From NCBI GenBank assembly GCA_947649365.1, contig CANSRH010000001.1, forward strand, positions 33,153 to 97,152: a stretch of 64,000 nt of DNA. Direction: 5' to 3'. The notes beneath the pieces were generated by a model, which did no database searches, was not told where the DNA came from, and worked only from the letters and a program-made list of their open reading frames with translations. Shown piece after piece: positions 41,126 through 51,164 of this stretch. The stretch is from an uncultured Mycoplasmatota bacterium. Lineage in GTDB: Bacteria; Bacillota_I; Bacilli_A; RF39; UBA660. The position numbers and the translations under genes were made by a program. Each line of letters starts with the position of its first letter. Positions within the stretch are counted from its first letter, which is position 1.

Positions 41126-42633
41126 TATCTAAATACACTCCAAGGATTTAACCACGTACCATGATCTGGCTCTCCTCTTGAGACACCAAAGTGTAAGTGG
41201 GCTCCTGTTGAAGAACCACTGCTTCCCATATATCCAACGACTTGTCCACGAGAGACTTTGTCTCCAACATTTACAGCTACGTTTTGTAGAAGATGGGCAT
41301 ATATGGTGTAATAACCATCCCCATGATTGATTACAACAAAGTTTCCATAGGTTCTACCACAAGTATTTCTATAAGAACCTACATTGGCACATATGGTATT
41401 TATTTCTGTCACTGTTCCTTCACGTGATGCATAAATAGGAGACCCCATTCCTGTTCCAGAGATATCTAGAGCATTGTGAAACGATCCCCAACGCCATTCG
41501 AAACCAGAGGTTATAACATATGGACGATTGGTTGGCCATCCCCATTTTTTTCCGTTGTCTACATAATTTCCTTTTGGTTTGGATCCACCTTTGGTTGTAA
41601 TTTGATTTTGTTTTTCTCGAATGGTTACTGTGTTTATTGTTTCTACACTTTGTGATTGTTCTCCATTGATAATTTGTTTTTTCGTTGTTATTCTGTCAAT
41701 CCCTGTAATTCCTGTTTGAGTCACTTCGTTGAAAGATACTGGTCTTGTTTCATCATATTGCGTTTCACTATCGTATTCTTGTTCTTGGTCTTCTACTGAA
41801 TGAATACTTTCTACTAGAGTAAGTATTGGATTAATTAGGGCAATGTTTACTTGGTCACCAATTGCTAAAATACTATTTTCATTTCTGAATTTTGGATTGG
41901 CAACTAAGAATTCTTTGGGGTTTAGTTTGTTATTTTCTGAAATTGATGCAATAGTATCTCCATTATTTACTACATATTTTGATTGTTCTTTGGAAGAACC
42001 AAACAGTAAGTATTGGGTAAGTTCGTTGGCATTAGTGAATATCTTTTCATTGACACTAATGTGTGCTTCTTTGATGGTAATGGTTTCTTGAAAATACATG
42101 TTTTCAATCAATGTTCCCACTGTTTCAATCGCTTCTTGGGTGTTGTTTATGTAGGATTTATAGTCTTCTTCGTTTACAAATGAGGTAATTACACTTTTGA
42201 TTGCTTCTTCAAATATTTCTTTGTTTAATACATTTAGAGTAATGTCTTCTTTTTCTTCTTCATTGAATTTAATCTTAATTGTATATCCTTGTATCGTAAA
42301 ATCGTCTTCATCTTTTATTTTTTCGTAAATGTCTTTGGCACTGGTAATTTTTTCATTGTAAGTATGATATTCTTTGATGACAAACCCATTGGGTGGATAA
42401 ACAGTTTCTACTTCATAGGCTTCTTTGATGTCTTTTTGCTCTTCATTTATTAGAGCATACAATTCTTGTTGGTTTTTAATTAGGCCTAGTTTGTTTCCAT
42501 TTAGGTAAACTTGATATACTTTGTTTGCATAATTAAAATTACGGTCTGTTAATCCAATGATTAAAAATAAGACTCCTATGATACTTGTAATTAATATAGT
42601 TTTTATACAATCCTTTTTTTTCAATTTGATCAC
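41125..42633 (-). CDS. LysM/M23 peptidoglycan endopeptidase
   Basis: YVVNNGDTIASISENNKLNPKEFL (LysM-like), HNALDISGTGMGSPIYASREGTVTE, GAHLHFGVS. Confidence 0.92.
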   Translation of the reverse strand: MIKLKKKDCIKTILITSIIGVLFLIIGLTDRNFNYANKVYQVYLNGNKLGLIKNQQELYALINEEQKDIKEAYEVETVYPPNGFVIKEYHTYNEKITSAKDIYEKIKDEDDFTIQGYTIKIKFNEEEKEDITLNVLNKEIFEEAIKSVITSFVNEEDYKSYINNTQEAIETVGTLIENMYFQETITIKEAHISVNEKIFTNANELTQYLLFGSSKEQSKYVVNNGDTIASISENNKLNPKEFLVANPKFRNENSILAIGDQVNIALINPILTLVESIHSVEDQEQEYDSETQYDETRPVSFNEVTQTGITGIDRITTKKQIINGEQSQSVETINTVTIREKQNQITTKGGSKPKGNYVDNGKKWGWPTNRPYVITSGFEWRWGSFHNALDISGTGMGSPIYASREGTVTEINTICANVGSYRNTCGRTYGNFVVINHGDGYYTIYAHLLQNVAVNVGDKVSRGQVVGYMGSSGSSTGAHLHFGVSRGEPDHGTWLNPWSVFR

Positions 42634-42638
42634 CTTTT

Positions 42639-43994
42639 TTAAAATTCTTCTGCTGGTTCTACTTTTAAGTAATTTTTGAAACAGCTTTTGTTTAGCTCGA
42701 ATAGTATTTGTATCGCTCCCGTTGAACCACTTCTGTGTTTCGCTATGATTAAATCAACTGGTACAATGGTTAGTTTTTGTTCTGCGGTTTTGTCTTCATG
42801 ATAATCTTGACGATTTAAAAACATAACTATGTCTGCATCTTGCTCGATTGAACCAGACTCACGCAAATCTACTAGTCTTGGCTGATTGGTATCTTTTCTT
42901 TGCTCTGCACCACGAGTTAATTGAGCAAGAGCAATGACTGGAACATTTAGTTCAATAGCCATTTTCTTTAATGACCTTGAAATTTCTGATACTTCTATTT
43001 GACGAGATTCTGCTCTTCCACCTGTTGTTACTAACTGCAAATAGTCAATAACTACTAGAGCAAGGCCTTTTTCACTGTTTGCTAATCTTCGGCATTTGGC
43101 TCTAATTTCAGGAGCTGTGACTGCCACATTGTCTTCAATATAAATATTGGTGTCTGCTAGTTGGCTCATGGCCTCGTTGTATTTCTTCCAATCACTATGG
43201 TCAAGCATTCCTGTTTTTAATTTTTCTCCTTCAATTCCTCCGACAGCACTAATCATACGATTTACTAGTTGTTCACTGGCCATTTCTAAATTGAATACAG
43301 CAACTGCTTTGTCTGTTGTCATAGCAGCATTGGTTGCAATATTTAAGGCAAAAGCTGTTTTACCCATGGCAGGACGGGCTCCCAAAATTATGAGTTCTCC
43401 TCCATGTAGGCCACTCGTTGCTTTATCTAAATCATAAAAACCTGTTTCTAATCCTGTGATTACACTTTTGTTTTTTGCTAATTGTTCTAGATTTTCTTGC
43501 GCCCGTCTTAATACTTCTGAAATGGGTGTAAGTTCTGATGTTACTCTAGATTTTGCAACGTCCAAAATTTTTCTTTCAGAGTTGTCTAATAAGTACGCTA
43601 AATCTTTGTCTTCTTCATACGTTGCTTCAATAATATTGGTTGCTGTGTCAATTAGGTTACGTCGGATGGATTTTTCTTTTATGATTTTTATGTAAGAATC
43701 TAAGTTTGCAATGGTTGCTACAGAGTCAATTACATCCGTTAAATAATCAATTCCTCCAATAGCATTTAAGTTTTTTTGCTTGTCTAGTTCGTTTTTTATA
43801 GTGGTTATATCTACTGGTGTACTTGTTTTGTGTAGTTCCACTAAAGCTTCAAAGATTTTTTTATTGGCTTCTTTGTAAAACATAGTTGGTGTTACTTCTT
43901 CTACTACTTTTTCTAAAGCATATTTATTTAGAAAACATACACCTAGGACACTCATTTCTGCTTCTTCATTTTGGGGCATTTGTTTTACAGCCAT
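42639..43994 (-). CDS. dnaB: Replicative DNA helicase
   Basis: LIILGARPAMGKTAFALNIA, DLRESGSIEQDADIVMFL. Confidence 0.98.
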   Translation of the reverse strand: MAVKQMPQNEEAEMSVLGVCFLNKYALEKVVEEVTPTMFYKEANKKIFEALVELHKTSTPVDITTIKNELDKQKNLNAIGGIDYLTDVIDSVATIANLDSYIKIIKEKSIRRNLIDTATNIIEATYEEDKDLAYLLDNSERKILDVAKSRVTSELTPISEVLRRAQENLEQLAKNKSVITGLETGFYDLDKATSGLHGGELIILGARPAMGKTAFALNIATNAAMTTDKAVAVFNLEMASEQLVNRMISAVGGIEGEKLKTGMLDHSDWKKYNEAMSQLADTNIYIEDNVAVTAPEIRAKCRRLANSEKGLALVVIDYLQLVTTGGRAESRQIEVSEISRSLKKMAIELNVPVIALAQLTRGAEQRKDTNQPRLVDLRESGSIEQDADIVMFLNRQDYHEDKTAEQKLTIVPVDLIIAKHRSGSTGAIQILFELNKSCFKNYLKVEPAEEF

Positions 43995-44006
43995 TGTTTC
44001 ACCTTC

Positions 44007-44450
44007 TTACTTTTCTTTGATTTTTATTGTTAGTTTTGTCTTTACTTTTTTATGTAGTTCTAGTTCGATTTCATGACATCCTAATGTATCAATGACTCCA
44101 TCAATGTGAATGCATTTTTTATCTATGTTAAATCCTTGACGTTTTAATTCTTCATTGATTTGTTTCGTTGAAATGGAACCAAACGTTTTGCCATCTTTTC
44201 CTGCTTTCGTTAAGAAGATAAACTCCTTTGTTTGGATTTTATTTGCTATTTCTTGACATTCTTTTATTTTTGCGTCTTCCTCTTGTCTTCTAGTTTCTAG
44301 CTCACTTTCTAATACTTCTTTACTTTTTTTAGAGTAAGGAACGGCTAGTTTGTTTTTGATTAAAAAGTTATTGGCATACCCATCACTGACTTCTAGGATG
44401 TCGTCTTTTTTTCCTTGTTTTTTTACATCTTGTAATAGGATTACTTTCAT
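44007..44450 (-). CDS. rplI: 50S ribosomal protein L9
   Basis: [31 protein letters not shown]. Confidence 0.98.
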   Translation of the reverse strand: MKVILLQDVKKQGKKDDILEVSDGYANNFLIKNKLAVPYSKKSKEVLESELETRRQEEDAKIKECQEIANKIQTKEFIFLTKAGKDGKTFGSISTKQINEELKRQGFNIDKKCIHIDGVIDTLGCHEIELELHKKVKTKLTIKIKEK

Positions 44451-44498
44451 TTTTAAACCCTCCCATTCGTTATCTATTATAGCATGTTTTTCTTTGCG

Positions 44499-45359
44499 TT
44501 AGCAACGGAAATTGCCTTTCATGATGGCATCTATCGCTTGTAAATTATTTTTTACTTCTAATGAGAGTACTCGTTTTATGCCTTCTAACACATTTTCTTT
44601 TGTTTGCTCTTTTATATCCATAAATACTTCATTGAATTGAATTTCTTTTATTTTTTCTAGATATTCTTTTAAAACACTTATTTCTTTATAGGATCCATTT
44701 TTTAGAAAATTTTCTATTGTTAGAGAGGCTGGTGGTGTATTTCTTGTTAATGGTGTATCTTGGTATTGCAATTTGTATCCGTTTTCATTCTCGTCTTGAA
44801 TTCTAATTGTTCCGTAGAGTCCAAAGTCATAAAAAGGAGAAAAATGAAGAAAGGAATCTTCTACATAGGTTTCTAAATTGGCTGGTTTTAAATCACTATT
44901 GCCTAATAAAATTTGAATAATGAATCGCTCTAATAATTCTTGTTCTATCTCTTTACTATAAATTAAATGATTTTTTAAACAATACCATTGTAGTAAAACT
45001 TTTAAATCTGTTACAGTATACAAAGGTTTATTAGAAAAATAATTGCAATACTCTTTCATCATATCATAGATATTTTTTATTTCTTTTTTTTGCATCGTAT
45101 AGTCTTCTGATATTATCCCTTTTTGATTTTTTCTTTTGGCCAGATCATTTCTTACAACAGGCAAGTCTAGTTTGGCTATAATACGCGGATAAAATAGTTC
45201 TCGATAGCTCATCAAAATATCTTGTATTTTAAATAATTTAATTGATTGTCTATTTGTATACCATCCTTCACAATAGTCTCCTTGTTTCCAGTTCAATTTA
45301 TCAATCGGTTTATAATTATCAATAATACAATACCCATTTCTTCTTTTCATAACTATCAC
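44499..45359 (-). CDS. HipA/CtkA-like kinase-fold protein (paralog of 48374..49273)
   Basis: ILLGNSDLKPANLETYVEDSFLHFSPFYDFGLYG: D-x-K-x-x-N and DFG-like motifs spaced as in HipA-like kinases. Confidence 0.6.
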   Translation of the reverse strand: MIVMKRRNGYCIIDNYKPIDKLNWKQGDYCEGWYTNRQSIKLFKIQDILMSYRELFYPRIIAKLDLPVVRNDLAKRKNQKGIISEDYTMQKKEIKNIYDMMKEYCNYFSNKPLYTVTDLKVLLQWYCLKNHLIYSKEIEQELLERFIIQILLGNSDLKPANLETYVEDSFLHFSPFYDFGLYGTIRIQDENENGYKLQYQDTPLTRNTPPASLTIENFLKNGSYKEISVLKEYLEKIKEIQFNEVFMDIKEQTKENVLEGIKRVLSLEVKNNLQAIDAIMKGNFRC

Positions 45360-45404
45360 AAATGTCTATTTTAACATAGGTTGCTTTTCTTGCAAAATAA
45401 AAAG

Positions 45405-46397
45405 CTATTCTTTTTCAATAACTTCTTTATTTATCACATTTTGACATGGATTGTTGTTTAAAATTTGTATTAAGTTTTCGATACACATCTTTTTAACTCT
45501 TTCTAATCCTTCCACCGCATTATAACCTGTATGAGGAGTTAACAAAAACTTTCCATTTGGTAATGTTAAAAGTTTTGCTTCTTTTGAGTTTAGATTGATA
45601 GGTTCACTATAGAATCCATCAAAAGCACACCCCGCTATTTTATTATTTTTTAATAATTTATAAAGTGCTTCTGCATCCACTATTTCTGCTCTTGCAGTAT
45701 TAATAAAATAAGCTGTTTCTTTCATTTTAAAAAGTTCTTTTTCTCCTATTAAATTGCGTGTACTATCCGTAAGGGGTAAATGCAGAGAAACAACATCCGA
45801 TTTTTCCATTAATTCTTCTAGTGATGTTCTTTTTGCATAATAGTTTTTTTCTTGTTCTAGTTTATTTTCTTTATCATAATATAAAATATTCGCATGGAAA
45901 GCATTGTACATTATGTTTGCAAAATAAGATCCTATGTGGCCCATGCCGATTATTCCTATTGTTTTATCTTTTAAATCAAAGAAAGATTTTTCACGCCAGT
46001 TTCCTTTTTTAGTTTCTTCATTGTGCTGTATTATTTTTTGATTTAATGCGAATATTAATCCTAGTGTAAATTCTGCAACTGAGTAAGAATTTACTTTTGG
46101 AGTATTTGCTATTATTTTTCCATATTTGTTGGCAATTTCCATATCAATACATTTTTGATATCCTATACCAAAAAATTGTATAACTTTTAGATTTTCACAT
46201 TGTTTTAAGATGTTTTCTGTATAATATTCTTCTCCGTTTACAATAACAGCTTCATAATTTTGAAGAATTTTTATTAATTCTTGCTCTTTTATATGCGGAG
46301 GCACAATCGTAATTTCTAATCCTAATTTTTTTAATTTTTCTAATTCTTCTTTAGTAAAAATATTTTCTCCTCCAGTAAAAAGTATTTTATGCATCAT
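45405..46397 (-). CDS. D-isomer specific 2-hydroxyacid dehydrogenase
   Basis: DLKDKTIGIIGMGHIGSYFANIM; TAYFINTARAEIVD; GCAFDGFYSEP. Confidence 0.92.
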   Translation of the reverse strand: MMHKILFTGGENIFTKEELEKLKKLGLEITIVPPHIKEQELIKILQNYEAVIVNGEEYYTENILKQCENLKVIQFFGIGYQKCIDMEIANKYGKIIANTPKVNSYSVAEFTLGLIFALNQKIIQHNEETKKGNWREKSFFDLKDKTIGIIGMGHIGSYFANIMYNAFHANILYYDKENKLEQEKNYYAKRTSLEELMEKSDVVSLHLPLTDSTRNLIGEKELFKMKETAYFINTARAEIVDAEALYKLLKNNKIAGCAFDGFYSEPINLNSKEAKLLTLPNGKFLLTPHTGYNAVEGLERVKKMCIENLIQILNNNPCQNVINKEVIEKE

Positions 46398-46486
46398 TTG
46401 TTCCTCTTTTCTACATCTATTATAATCAAATTATTTTATAGTTGCAAAAAATATTACATTTTAAAATTATTTTGTTTTTTATAAAT

Positions 46487-46512
46487 TAAAAAAACATTCC
46501 ATAAAGAATGTT
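46487..46512 (-). terminator. Rho-independent terminator
   Basis: Minus strand ACATTC-TTTAT-GGAATGT followed by T7. Confidence 0.75.
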
Positions 46513-46516
46513 CCTA

Positions 46517-48175
46517 TTAAGCAGCTTCTTGATTTCTTATCATTTCTGGATTGAATGTAGGTATTTCTTCTATCGTTCTTTCTGGTGTATTATCTAATCC
46601 TGGAAATAAGTCATCTTTGTTTTCACGTGATGCATATCTTTGGTCACTTTCTAGTTTTTCAGCCCAAATTGATAAATAACTTTCTGCTGATTCTTCTCCT
46701 CTTGTACGAATAAATTGTTTTAGGTAAGCTACTCCTCCTAATTTTTCTATAGTATCTGCAGAATAGATTTGTAACCAATCTGGTAGTTCTAAATTGTTTC
46801 TTTTGAATGTAAATAAGTTTTTCATTTGTTCCATTGTTACATTGGATTTTTGAATGGTTCCTCCATCTCTTACAAAGGAAATGTCTTCCATTACATTTTC
46901 GATATGATCTTCTGCCCATTTCATTACTTCTAATGTATCTTTTGCACTTATTCTAGATATCAATTCTGTTAATTTATTAGCAAAAATTGTTTGGTATTCT
47001 TTTAGTATTTCACTTAGTTTGTTTCTTAATTCTGGAGTATAGTATTGACTACTTAAGGCAAGTCCCATCACTTGGAACCAATCATTTGTATTATAACTTG
47101 ACCAGTGCCCATAAATAATACGTTCTTTTTCACTTTCTAGTTGTTTACTTAAATTAGCTAGTTTGTCTGGTAGTAAATTCGCGAGTGTTATACCAAAAAT
47201 ATTTTTGTATTCTCCTACTCTCCAATCAGATGCTATACATCCTGCTTCTTCATAACGATTGTAAACACCCATGCAGCCATCAATCATATCAACTGTTACT
47301 TCAATACCTTCTTTGTCATAACTTATTTCAGATGTTGGTCTTGTATAAACATCAAAGGCCGGATAATTTCTGCAATCACATATTAAAGACATTGTTGCAC
47401 CATAGTATCCTAATTTTTGTTTGTCTGGATATGGGTCTTTGTTTCCAAAGATACTTACAACAATTTCTTCTTCATTCACTGGCAAGCTTTCTTTTAATTT
47501 TACGTTTGCTGAGCCGTTGAATAAGAAATATTCGTGTAGTTTTTCATGAATTTCTTTTTCTTGTATGTCTGTTATGGTATGGTATCCTAGTTGAAAGCCT
47601 TTTACTCCTATTAAATAATGATATAATAATTGCACTGGCATATCTTCTGTCGTATCAAAATTTTCATATGCAAAACGTGTTTTTTTATTTTTAATGTTTA
47701 CTTTGTCTTTTTTGCTCCACCAATCATATGCTTCTTTTAAAGTAGAAGGTTTTACATAAGAAGGTAATTCTTCTATATTTTCTCCATAAATGCTGAATTT
47801 TTTCTTGTATGGAAATTCAGAAATATGGTGCATTTCTATTTCCCCTGATGCATTTGCCGTTTGGTATAAAACAGTATTTCCTTCTTCATCTTCATAAACA
47901 TTTATGATTTGGTATTCTCTATTGTTGATACTTACATCAATTAATTTGCTTACATCAAATTCTGCTTCTAAATATTCTACTGGATTTTGCAAAATAGATT
48001 GATAATTTCCTAAATTAACACGAATATTCGCACAACTATTTAATATTTCTGGTTGCACTTGTTGCCATTCAGGACGACCACTCTCTAAATTGTCAACATC
48101 AACAATTAGCATTTGGTATGGTTCTTGTTCATTTCTTAATCCATTGGATAAACCGACTAATATTTTCATTTTCAA
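46517..48175 (-). CDS. Hypothetical protein, 552 aa
   Basis: Long open frame, no recognised family. Confidence 0.6.
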   Translation of the reverse strand: MKMKILVGLSNGLRNEQEPYQMLIVDVDNLESGRPEWQQVQPEILNSCANIRVNLGNYQSILQNPVEYLEAEFDVSKLIDVSINNREYQIINVYEDEEGNTVLYQTANASGEIEMHHISEFPYKKKFSIYGENIEELPSYVKPSTLKEAYDWWSKKDKVNIKNKKTRFAYENFDTTEDMPVQLLYHYLIGVKGFQLGYHTITDIQEKEIHEKLHEYFLFNGSANVKLKESLPVNEEEIVVSIFGNKDPYPDKQKLGYYGATMSLICDCRNYPAFDVYTRPTSEISYDKEGIEVTVDMIDGCMGVYNRYEEAGCIASDWRVGEYKNIFGITLANLLPDKLANLSKQLESEKERIIYGHWSSYNTNDWFQVMGLALSSQYYTPELRNKLSEILKEYQTIFANKLTELISRISAKDTLEVMKWAEDHIENVMEDISFVRDGGTIQKSNVTMEQMKNLFTFKRNNLELPDWLQIYSADTIEKLGGVAYLKQFIRTRGEESAESYLSIWAEKLESDQRYASRENKDDLFPGLDNTPERTIEEIPTFNPEMIRNQEAA

Positions 48176-48373
48176 CCTCTTCCTATTCTTAGTAAAATTT
48201 ATTACCTTTACTAGTTTCTTCTTATTCTTTTTTATTATATCATAATTTTTTTATTTTCTACAATATTCCTTACATTTTAGTGTAAATTGCTTTCTTTTTT
48301 GCTTTATTAGACATTTTTTGTCACTTTTTTACAGAGTATAATAATTTTTATTGCTATTTTTATTATTGCTTTC

Positions 48374-49273
48374 CTATTCTTTTTTATTACACAATTCATA
48401 AATATTTGTTAAATTCTTTTTTAACTTTTTTCTTACATATTTTGCCATATCCTTTGATACATGCTTACCAATTTGGTCTTCTATTTCTTCTTCAATATAT
48501 ATAGTTTTTGCTGCTTCTTCTCTCGCTTTTTCTAAATATTCATTTAATAATTCAATTTCTTTTTTAGTTGCGTTGTCTAAAAATTGCTTTAGCGTTTCTT
48601 TTGGTTTTATTATTTCTCCTTCTTTTGTTGTTTTATATTGAAAGCGATAAGGATAGCTTTTTTTGCCTTTTATATTTATTTCCCCATATTCTCCAAAATC
48701 GTATAATGGAGAAAATTTTGCTGTTTTTTCTATCACAATTTCTAGATTCCTAGCATGCAAATCTATACTTCCTCCAATAATTTGGGCAATAAATTGTAAA
48801 AGACTTTCTTCTTGCATATGAGGACTTTGGATATTTTTATTATCTAGTAAAAATAAGTCTATGATTCCAGGAAGTCGTTCTAAATTATAATCATGTTCGT
48901 AGCTAATTGTTGATGCTAAATAATATTTTTGTTCTTTATTAATTCGTCTAATTTTTTCGTCCCAAAACTTATTTAATATTTGCTCTACTGAATAAATGGG
49001 AAATTGGTTAGGATTGTAGTTTTTTGCTATTACTCCAAATTGACTCCCTAAAACCGCTAAGTCTATTTCAACTGTTCTGAAATTTATTTTTCTCATAAAA
49101 TAAGAATAAAAAAGTTCTTTGTATGCTTTGTAATTACTTACTACTTTAAACAAATATTCGTTTTCTCCATCACTATACCATGATTTTGCAAATAACGAGC
49201 ATGCTATTTGACGATTTAATTTTTTATATTCTCCTATATTTCTATAGCCATTGATTCGTTCCATAATTCTCAC
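48374..49273 (-). CDS. HipA/CtkA-like kinase-fold protein (paralog of 44499..45359)
   Basis: FIAQIIGGSIDLHARNLEIVIEKTAKFSPLYDFGEYGEI; shared N-terminal LFKxxxxxxxYxELFY. Confidence 0.6.
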   Translation of the reverse strand: MRIMERINGYRNIGEYKKLNRQIACSLFAKSWYSDGENEYLFKVVSNYKAYKELFYSYFMRKINFRTVEIDLAVLGSQFGVIAKNYNPNQFPIYSVEQILNKFWDEKIRRINKEQKYYLASTISYEHDYNLERLPGIIDLFLLDNKNIQSPHMQEESLLQFIAQIIGGSIDLHARNLEIVIEKTAKFSPLYDFGEYGEINIKGKKSYPYRFQYKTTKEGEIIKPKETLKQFLDNATKKEIELLNEYLEKAREEAAKTIYIEEEIEDQIGKHVSKDMAKYVRKKLKKNLTNIYELCNKKE

Positions 49274-49299
49274 AATTTGTTATTTTAACATAAAGACAG

Positions 49300-49324
49300 A
49301 AAAAAAACATTCTTTTTGGAATGC
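49300..49324 (-). terminator. Rho-independent terminator downstream of rpsR
   Basis: Minus strand CATTCC-AAAAA-GAATG followed by T8. Confidence 0.7.
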
Positions 49325-49540
49325 TTATTTTACAAATGGTATTAATGCCATAAATCTTGCATATTTGATTTGCTCAGCAATATGTCTTTGGTGTTTTGCA
49401 CATGCACCAGTCATACGTCTAGGTAAAATTTTACCTTTTTCATTTATGTATTTATTAATAATCATTACATCTTTATAATCAACGCTTTTCCCAGCACACA
49501 TTTGGCATATTTTTTTCTTTTTTCTACGAAATTCTGCCAT
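49325..49540 (-). CDS. rpsR: 30S ribosomal protein S18
   Basis: GKILPRRMTGACAKHQRHIAEQIKYARFMALIPFV. Confidence 0.98.
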   Translation of the reverse strand: MAEFRRKKKKICQMCAGKSVDYKDVMIINKYINEKGKILPRRMTGACAKHQRHIAEQIKYARFMALIPFVK

Positions 49541-49557
49541 TTTTAGTATCTCCTTTC

Positions 49558-50046
49558 TTAGAATGGTAAGTCATCATCGCTTAATGCAATTTCTTCTCCA
49601 AAGTCTTTGAATGGATCTTCTGATATGTCAGAAGTAGGCATGTCTCCGCCTTGGTTTGCGTTGTAACTTTGGTCATTATAACTATTGTTGTTATTAAAGT
49701 TATTGTAACCACTATTGTTGTTAGCATCGCTTTTTGAACCTAAGAATGTTACATTGTCGCAGATGATATCTGTTGTATATCTTTTTGATCCATCTTGTGC
49801 GTCGTATGATCCTGTTTGGATTCTTCCATCTACTGCTACTTGTGTTCCTTTGGTACAATACTTTGCTATATTTTCTGCTTGTTTGCGCCACGCAACACAA
49901 TTGATAAAGTCTGCTCCTCTTTCTCCATTTTGGTCTTGGTAAGTTCGAGTTACTGCAATCGTAAATCTTGTTACATTCATTCCACTCATGGTCGTACGCA
50001 TTTCTGGATCTCTTGCGAGTCTTCCTATTAAAATTACCTTATTCAT
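49558..50046 (-). CDS. ssb: Single-stranded DNA-binding protein
   Basis: MNKVILIGRLARDPEMRTTMSG...; C-terminal SDDDLPF. Confidence 0.98.
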   Translation of the reverse strand: MNKVILIGRLARDPEMRTTMSGMNVTRFTIAVTRTYQDQNGERGADFINCVAWRKQAENIAKYCTKGTQVAVDGRIQTGSYDAQDGSKRYTTDIICDNVTFLGSKSDANNNSGYNNFNNNNSYNDQSYNANQGGDMPTSDISEDPFKDFGEEIALSDDDLPF

Positions 50047-50050
50047 ATTT

Positions 50051-50341
50051 TTACTCCTCGTCTAATCGAATGATTAGATGTCTTAAAATGTTTTCATTAA
50101 TTAACGCTTTTCGATTTAACTCGCTGATTGCACTATTTTCTGCTTCAATGTTCATTACATAATAATAACCACTGATTTCTTTTTTGATTGGATACGCTAA
50201 TTTTTTTTCTCCTAGTTCATTAAATTCTGTAACACGCCCTTTGTTGTCAGTGATAATTTTTTTCATTGTTTCTGCAGTTTTTTTAATTTCTTCGCTTTCT
50301 TGCGCAGATTTTACAATGAACATTACTTCGTATTTCTTCAT
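50051..50341 (-). CDS. rpsF: 30S ribosomal protein S6
   Basis: MKKYEVMFIVKS...GEKKLAYPIKKEISGYYYVMNIEA. Confidence 0.97.
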   Translation of the reverse strand: MKKYEVMFIVKSAQESEEIKKTAETMKKIITDNKGRVTEFNELGEKKLAYPIKKEISGYYYVMNIEAENSAISELNRKALINENILRHLIIRLDEE

Positions 50342-50489
50342 TATCTACACCTCCTTATGGTCTATTTGGCTTTAGTTTTTCTAAAGCAAGGAGTAATTCA
50401 TTACTCGACCTAGATTATAACAGAAAAAGTAAACTGTGTAAATGTTTATTTTTCTGTTATATTGTATTCTTTTCAATCATTTCTATGTT

Positions 50490-51164
50490 TTAATTATCCA
50501 CATAGGGAAGTCGTTCTTTTCTGATTAATGCATTTTGCTCGATTTCTTTTTTCTTTTTTTCCTGTGCAGGTATTGCTCTTTTAAAACTTTCTAAAGTCAT
50601 CTCTTCTTCATTTTGTAAAAGATATCTTGCAATTTGAAAAAATCGTCTTTTTTGTTTGAAATTTTCAAGCATTGAAATAAGAATAGAAGGCTTAATAGTT
50701 ATAAAAGCGCTGATTTCTAGTTGCTCTAATATATATGGCGCACAATCCAAAAAAAGAGATTCATAACTTTCTTCTTGGATACATTCTTTATCTAATTTGT
50801 ACAATCGTACTAAATTTCCTGTTGCCATTCTTTTTAATAATAAGTCTTCTGTTTTTATATAGATATTTTTGTAGGTTGTATTTTGGAACAATGGTACGAT
50901 TTCTCTTTTTCCTTTTTTTATATAGATTCCTAGCAATTCTATATCAATAATTTCTAAAACTATACCATAGACTTCTCTTCTTTTATTTAAGCTTTCTATT
51001 AATTCTTGTTTTTTTTCTTTAAAAAATTCTCTTTCATTTTTATAATTAAAAGTCATTTTATCTAATTCTTCTATAAAGTCGGTTTTATATGGGTATTCTA
51101 TTTCTACCTCTTGTAAGCTATATGCTTTTATAGATAGTATCAAAGGATAAAAATTTCCATTCAT
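50490..51164 (-). CDS. Hypothetical protein
   Basis: 224-aa open frame, 4-bp overlap with upstream gene. Confidence 0.55.
   Translation of the reverse strand: MNGNFYPLILSIKAYSLQEVEIEYPYKTDFIEELDKMTFNYKNEREFFKEKKQELIESLNKRREVYGIVLEIIDIELLGIYIKKGKREIVPLFQNTTYKNIYIKTEDLLLKRMATGNLVRLYKLDKECIQEESYESLFLDCAPYILEQLEISAFITIKPSILISMLENFKQKRRFFQIARYLLQNEEEMTLESFKRAIPAQEKKKKEIEQNALIRKERLPYVDN

Noticed and set aside
46620-46640. Possible parS site (TTTTCACGTGATGCA); also TTCACGTGGAACC near 8022
   Set aside because: CACGTG cores present but flanks do not match the TGTTTCACGTGAAACA consensus; no site seen near parAB.
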